From Rhodococcoides fascians A25f (GTDB taxonomy: Bacteria; Actinomycetota; Actinomycetes; Mycobacteriales; Mycobacteriaceae), in contig NZ_CP049744.1 in the NCBI RefSeq assembly GCF_000760935.2, positions 4,185,501 to 4,249,500 of the forward strand: 64,000 bases of DNA, given 5' to 3'. Below the pieces are notes generated by a model, which saw only the letters and a program-made list of their open reading frames with translations, made no database searches and was not told the DNA's origin. Each line of letters opens with the position of its first letter. Positions within the stretch are counted from its first letter, which is position 1. Of the stretch, positions 60,526 to 64,000 are shown one piece after another. The position numbers and the translations under genes were made by a program.

Positions 60526-61688
60526 GGTGTTACCTCTCGGATCGGGTCGATCAGTTCGAGGATCGTGGCATTGGCTTGGCCGCCGCCCTCGCACATCGTC
60601 TGAAGGCCGTACCGAATGTTGTTGCGACGCATGTGGTGAATCATGTCGGTCAGGATCCGGGCACCCGAACCGCCGAGGGGATGTCCCAGAGCTATAGCGC
60701 CGCCGTTCGGATTCAGCTTCTTCGACTCGACGCCGATTTCCTTCTGCCATGCCAGCGGCACCGATGCGAAGGCTTCGTTCACCTCGAAGACCCCGATGTC
60801 GTCCACCGTCAGTCCCGATTTGTCGAGCGCCTTCGCCGTCGCGGGGATCGGCGCGGTGAGCATGATGACGGGATCGGCGGCCGCGACGACCGCCGTGTGG
60901 ATCGCGGCGATAGGCGTCAACCCATGTGCGCGAGCAGCGTCTTCACTCATGATCAGCAACGCCGCGCACCCGTCCGAGATCTGCGAGGCATTGCCTGCAT
61001 GGATGACGCCGTCTTCTTTGAAGACGGTCTTCAGGGACGCCAGCTTCTCGACAGTGGTTCCGCGACGGATACCTTCGTCTCTTCTGACGACGGTGCCGGC
61101 CGGGGTAGTGATCGGAACGATCTGCTCGTCGAACCACCCTGCGTCCTGCGCCGCGGCCGCTCGCTCGTGAGACCGTGCGGAGAATGCGTCGAGGTCGGTG
61201 CGGCTCAAGTTCCACTTCTCGGCGATCATTTCGGCGCCCACACCCTGATTGGGTGCCACCTCGTATCGCGTGAGGAAGCCGGGACCGTACGGACTGCCGC
61301 CGACTTTGCCTGCGGAACCCATCGCAACCCGAGACATCGATTCGACACCGCCTGCGACCACTACCTCGTAGTGACCCGCTTCTACACTGGCGACGGCGAA
61401 GTTCAGTGCCTGTTGCGAGGATCCGCATTGGCGGTCGATCGTGACACCGGGAACCGAATCCGGCCACCCCGCCGACAAGACTGCATTTCTCGCGATGTCG
61501 TTGGCCTGATCACCGAGCTGCTGAACACATCCCCAAATTACATCGTCGACGATCACCGGATCGATCCCTGCGCGTTCGACGAGCGCGTTGAGCACTGCCG
61601 CAGACAGATCGGCTGGGTGGACATCTGCGAGGCCACCGTTCCTCTTACCGACGGGGCTTCTGACGGCTCCGACAATTACTGCGGACAT
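60522..61688 (-). CDS. Acetyl-CoA acyltransferase (thiolase)
   Basis: This 388-residue thiolase is closely similar to the one at 57307: DRQCGSSQQALNFAVASVEA (nucleophile Cys), GGVESMSRVAMGSAG, VNEAFASVPLAWQKEIGVES, GGAIALGHPLGGSGARILTD and CEGGGQANATILEL. It removes acetyl-CoA or propionyl-CoA in the last step of a beta-oxidation round. The ATG follows AAGGAGCAAGT. The presence of two thiolase/crotonase pairs suggests two rounds or two different side chains. Confidence 0.92.
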   Translation of the reverse strand: MSAVIVGAVRSPVGKRNGGLADVHPADLSAAVLNALVERAGIDPVIVDDVIWGCVQQLGDQANDIARNAVLSAGWPDSVPGVTIDRQCGSSQQALNFAVASVEAGHYEVVVAGGVESMSRVAMGSAGKVGGSPYGPGFLTRYEVAPNQGVGAEMIAEKWNLSRTDLDAFSARSHERAAAAQDAGWFDEQIVPITTPAGTVVRRDEGIRRGTTVEKLASLKTVFKEDGVIHAGNASQISDGCAALLIMSEDAARAHGLTPIAAIHTAVVAAADPVIMLTAPIPATAKALDKSGLTVDDIGVFEVNEAFASVPLAWQKEIGVESKKLNPNGGAIALGHPLGGSGARILTDMIHHMRRNNIRYGLQTMCEGGGQANATILELIDPIREVTP

Positions 61689-61717
61689 ACTTGCTCCTTC
61701 GAAAGTTGGTTCTTCGG

Positions 61718-63241
61718 TCAGGCGTTCTGAACGCGAGCGGATTCGAGGTCCGCGACGAGCTCGAGTACGCGGCGTCGGTCGACTTTGAGCGAGGCCCCAC
61801 GCGGCAAGGACGCGACAGTGTGAATATCGACCGGAACCTCGTAACCGGTCAGCCGGTGACGGACGAATTCGCGGAGTTCGCTCTCGCTGACGTCGGGAGC
61901 CCCCGCCACCAACTCCACCACCGCAATCGGAACTTGACCCAGCCGCTCGTCATCCCTGCCGAACACCGTGGCATCGTGCACCGACGGATGCGCGCGCAGG
62001 GCATTGCACACCGTTTCGGGCTGAATCTTGAAGCCGCCGCGCACGATGGCATCATCGGCACGGCCGTCGATGTACAGGAAGCCGTCCGTGTCCAGGTGAG
62101 CGAGGTCGCTGGTCCGAAGCCAGCTGCCGGCCCCGGCACCGACCTGAGGTGCCGATACTTCGAGTCGGCCGGTCTCCCCCACCGCCAGGACCGAACCGTC
62201 GGTAGCCACGGTGCGCATGGCCACTCCGGGGAACGGCTTTCCGACACTCCCCCGTTTCGCCTTCCACCATTGTTCGATCAGCGGCCGTGTCCATCCTGCG
62301 ACGGCACCTCCGAACTCGGTGGCTCCGTAGACGATCATGACGGGGATGTCGAACTTCTCGGTGAACTCGTCGGCCAGATCAGGGCTGACGAACGTTGTTC
62401 CCGCCGTTACGGCACGCAGGCTCGTGAGCTTCTCTTTCGGGACGTCGGCACCGAGAACTGCGCGCATGGCCGCCGGGGGAAGACTGGCTATCGCCAGTCG
62501 ATGCTCGAATACGGCATCGACCCAGCCCTCGACTGTGAATCGGGGTAGCAGCACGAACGGGCGCGCCTCGGTCAACGACTGAATAACGCTCCACATGCCG
62601 CCGATATGCACGATAGCGAGCGTCACGAGCGCGGCCTTACCGCTGAGCGGTTCGCGGATCTTGCCCGCCGCCCCGGTGTGCCGGTGAACTGCCGACATTG
62701 CCGACTCGAGCTGGCGCCATGTCAGCGGAATTCGTTTGGGCGTTCCGGTCGTCCCCGAGGTGAACATCTCCACGGCGACTGGATCTTCGGGCTGCAGCGG
62801 ATGCGAGTCGAGGACGGTGGACGGCCCGGGGATGCGTACGACTTCTGCACCGTCCACCGCGAATCCGACGACACCAGCAGCGGAGACACCCGCAGAGAAT
62901 TCTGCGCTGTCCCAGTCGCTTTGCGGTGCCAACACCACGGGTGGCCGGGACGCCACGACGTCTGCCAGGATCCGGACCATGGGTTGCATCGGATTCAACG
63001 TCACCACTGTCCGTCCGCCGCCCAGAATCGCGATCAGAGCAGCGACCGTCTCGACGCGGTTTGACACCACCACCCCGATTCGGGAGCCTTCTCCGCATCC
63101 GAGGTCGGTGAGGGCGGCGTCGATGCGCTCGGCCGTCTCTCGCACCTGTCCCCACGTGTACCAGCGCTTCTCCTGCTGGATCATTCGGGCGTCGCCGGGG
63201 GCCGACCACAGCTGTTTCAACGCTTGTCTGATACTCGTCAT
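61718..63241 (-). CDS. Acyl-CoA synthetase (AMP-binding, FadD type)
   Basis: This 507-residue ANL-family enzyme has VEMFTSGTTGTPKRIPLTW (P-loop), VIVYGATEFGGAVAGWTRP, WLRTSDLAHLDTDGFLYIDG and RADDAIVRGGFKIQPETV (hinge) and the catalytic Lys near LPRGASLKVDRRRV. It adenylates a carboxylic acid and transfers it to CoA. The N-terminal third is compact, as in enzymes for cyclic or aromatic acids rather than long-chain fatty acids. Gaps to the thiolase (29 bp) and the dehydrogenase (37 bp) indicate one operon. Confidence 0.9.
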   Translation of the reverse strand: MTSIRQALKQLWSAPGDARMIQQEKRWYTWGQVRETAERIDAALTDLGCGEGSRIGVVVSNRVETVAALIAILGGGRTVVTLNPMQPMVRILADVVASRPPVVLAPQSDWDSAEFSAGVSAAGVVGFAVDGAEVVRIPGPSTVLDSHPLQPEDPVAVEMFTSGTTGTPKRIPLTWRQLESAMSAVHRHTGAAGKIREPLSGKAALVTLAIVHIGGMWSVIQSLTEARPFVLLPRFTVEGWVDAVFEHRLAIASLPPAAMRAVLGADVPKEKLTSLRAVTAGTTFVSPDLADEFTEKFDIPVMIVYGATEFGGAVAGWTRPLIEQWWKAKRGSVGKPFPGVAMRTVATDGSVLAVGETGRLEVSAPQVGAGAGSWLRTSDLAHLDTDGFLYIDGRADDAIVRGGFKIQPETVCNALRAHPSVHDATVFGRDDERLGQVPIAVVELVAGAPDVSESELREFVRHRLTGYEVPVDIHTVASLPRGASLKVDRRRVLELVADLESARVQNA

Positions 63242-63278
63242 GAATTTGCGCCCTCGCTCGGATGGTCGATCAGGTCAA

Positions 63279-64000
63279 CTAGCGTGGCATTCCGAGGCCA
63301 CGCTCGGCGATGATGTTCCGCATGATCTCCGAGCTCCCCCCAGCAATCGTGAACGCACGCGCGTACAGGAATTCGTCCTGCCATCGTCCAGAATCGAACA
63401 CATTGTTGTCACCCTCGACGAGAATGCCTGCCTCGCCACTCAATTCGAGCGCAAACCTCTGCACCTCGACTCCGATCTCACTGAAGAACAGCTTGGCCAT
63501 CGGTGCGTCGTACGCTCGCTCCGACTTGCGCGACCACCGACTGATGTTGGCGTAGACCAACGCGGACAGAGCGGAAATCGACGCATCCAACTGGCCGAGT
63601 CGGTCCTGCACATACCCGTCCTCGATCGCAGGTCGCCCGTTCCGCTCGACGCGACGCGCCAGATCCTTCAGCGCTTCGACGCTCTGCCGCAGTCGAACAG
63701 CGTTCGCTGCCACACCTGAGCGTTCATGCGACAAGCTCGAATTGGCAACGGTCCAGCCCTGATTCAATTGTCCGACCAGAGCGTCGGGCGTCAGAACCAC
63801 ATCGTCGAGGAATACCTCGTTGAAGTCGGACGTACCTGTCATTTCGCGCAGCGGTCGGATGTCGACACCAGGAAGCGACATGTCCACGATGAACGCACTG
63901 ATGCCCTTGTGTTTGGGCGCATCGGGATCGGTGCGCGCAAGCATGTACCCGTAGTCGGACCAATGCCCGTTGGTCGTCCACACCTTCTGCCCGGTGACCC
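63279..64000 (-). CDS. Acyl-CoA dehydrogenase, partial (continues beyond the window)
   Basis: The C-terminal 239 residues of an acyl-CoA dehydrogenase are visible: VTGQKVWTTNGHWSDYGYML, HKGISAFIVDMSLPGVDIRP, REMTGTSDFNEVFLDDVVLT and TIAGGSSEIMRNIIAERGLG at the end. The N-terminal domain lies past position 64000. It is the first known gene of the minus-strand unit feeding FadD, thiolase and crotonase. The stretch GEAGILVEGDNNVFDSGRW replaces the usual GGxGYxxE(Y/F) segment, so the base position is unusual. Confidence 0.88.
   Translation of the reverse strand, partial: VTGQKVWTTNGHWSDYGYMLARTDPDAPKHKGISAFIVDMSLPGVDIRPLREMTGTSDFNEVFLDDVVLTPDALVGQLNQGWTVANSSLSHERSGVAANAVRLRQSVEALKDLARRVERNGRPAIEDGYVQDRLGQLDASISALSALVYANISRWSRKSERAYDAPMAKLFFSEIGVEVQRFALELSGEAGILVEGDNNVFDSGRWQDEFLYARAFTIAGGSSEIMRNIIAERGLGMPR

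Noticed and set aside
1..64000. CRISPR arrays, rRNA genes, riboswitches or anti-phage defence genes
   Set aside because: No regularly spaced short repeats, no rRNA-like sequence and no cas, restriction-modification or toxin-antitoxin motifs were seen.

Overview
The window is high-G+C actinobacterial DNA, most likely from Rhodococcus or a close mycolic-acid relative. The evidence is a WhiB regulator, a CitA-type citrate synthase very close to the mycobacterial protein, a mycofactocin-coupled SDR, an HsaA/HsaB-like hydroxylase pair, many FadD/FadE/EchA-type beta-oxidation genes, and GTG starts with ATGA overlaps. It reads as an accessory catabolic region: compact substrate-specific operons, each with its own regulator, separated by stretches of decayed genes. 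I found no rRNA gene, no complete tRNA gene and no CRISPR array.

Layout. 1-6870: secreted or surface hydrolases (three S33/TAP-like paralogues, one S9 peptidase, a small membrane protein) with a TetR regulator and two copies of one operator. 6.9-10.6 kb: decayed DNA with a tRNA-3'-end-like repeat, an IS3 remnant, a TIM-barrel isomerase and a WhiB gene. 10.66-16.7 kb: ligI-MFS and galB-galC-galD around a divergent GntR regulator, together the lower protocatechuate/gallate 4,5-cleavage route from 2-pyrone-4,6-dicarboxylate to pyruvate and oxaloacetate. 16.7-17.3 kb: PucR and aldehyde dehydrogenase fragments. 17.4-21.0 kb: a translationally coupled DUF3500 / HupE-UreJ / DUF3500 operon. 21.1-23.2 kb: tartrate/D-malate dehydrogenase and a LysR gene. 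23.5-24.5 kb: an esterase lipoprotein. About 25.0 kb: a second copy of the repeat seen at 7.1-7.4 kb.

25.5-36.0 kb holds a DUF1537 kinase, MHS transporter, hydroxypyruvate/2-oxotetronate isomerase-like protein, crotonase, citrate synthase, GntP transporter, class III CoA-transferase and HMG-CoA-lyase-like enzyme. Three of its promoters share one 11-10-11 bp operator. 36.1-38.4 kb carries an IclR gene among fragments of a class II aldolase, a cupin and an FAH-family hydrolase. 38.4-43.8 kb carries a second CoA-transferase, an amidohydrolase, a crotonase, an SDR and a membrane protein.

43.9-64.0 kb looks like one ring-degradation system. A mycofactocin-type SDR and a 3-ketosteroid-dehydrogenase-like flavoprotein could oxidise and aromatise an alicyclic ring. 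A two-component flavin hydroxylase could make the catechol. A type I extradiol dioxygenase, meta-cleavage hydrolase and 2-hydroxypentadienoate hydratase would open and shorten it. FadD, three acyl-CoA dehydrogenases, two crotonases, an SDR and two thiolases would handle a side chain. The logic resembles steroid ring A/B catabolism, but the steroid-specific set is not visible and the substrate is unknown.
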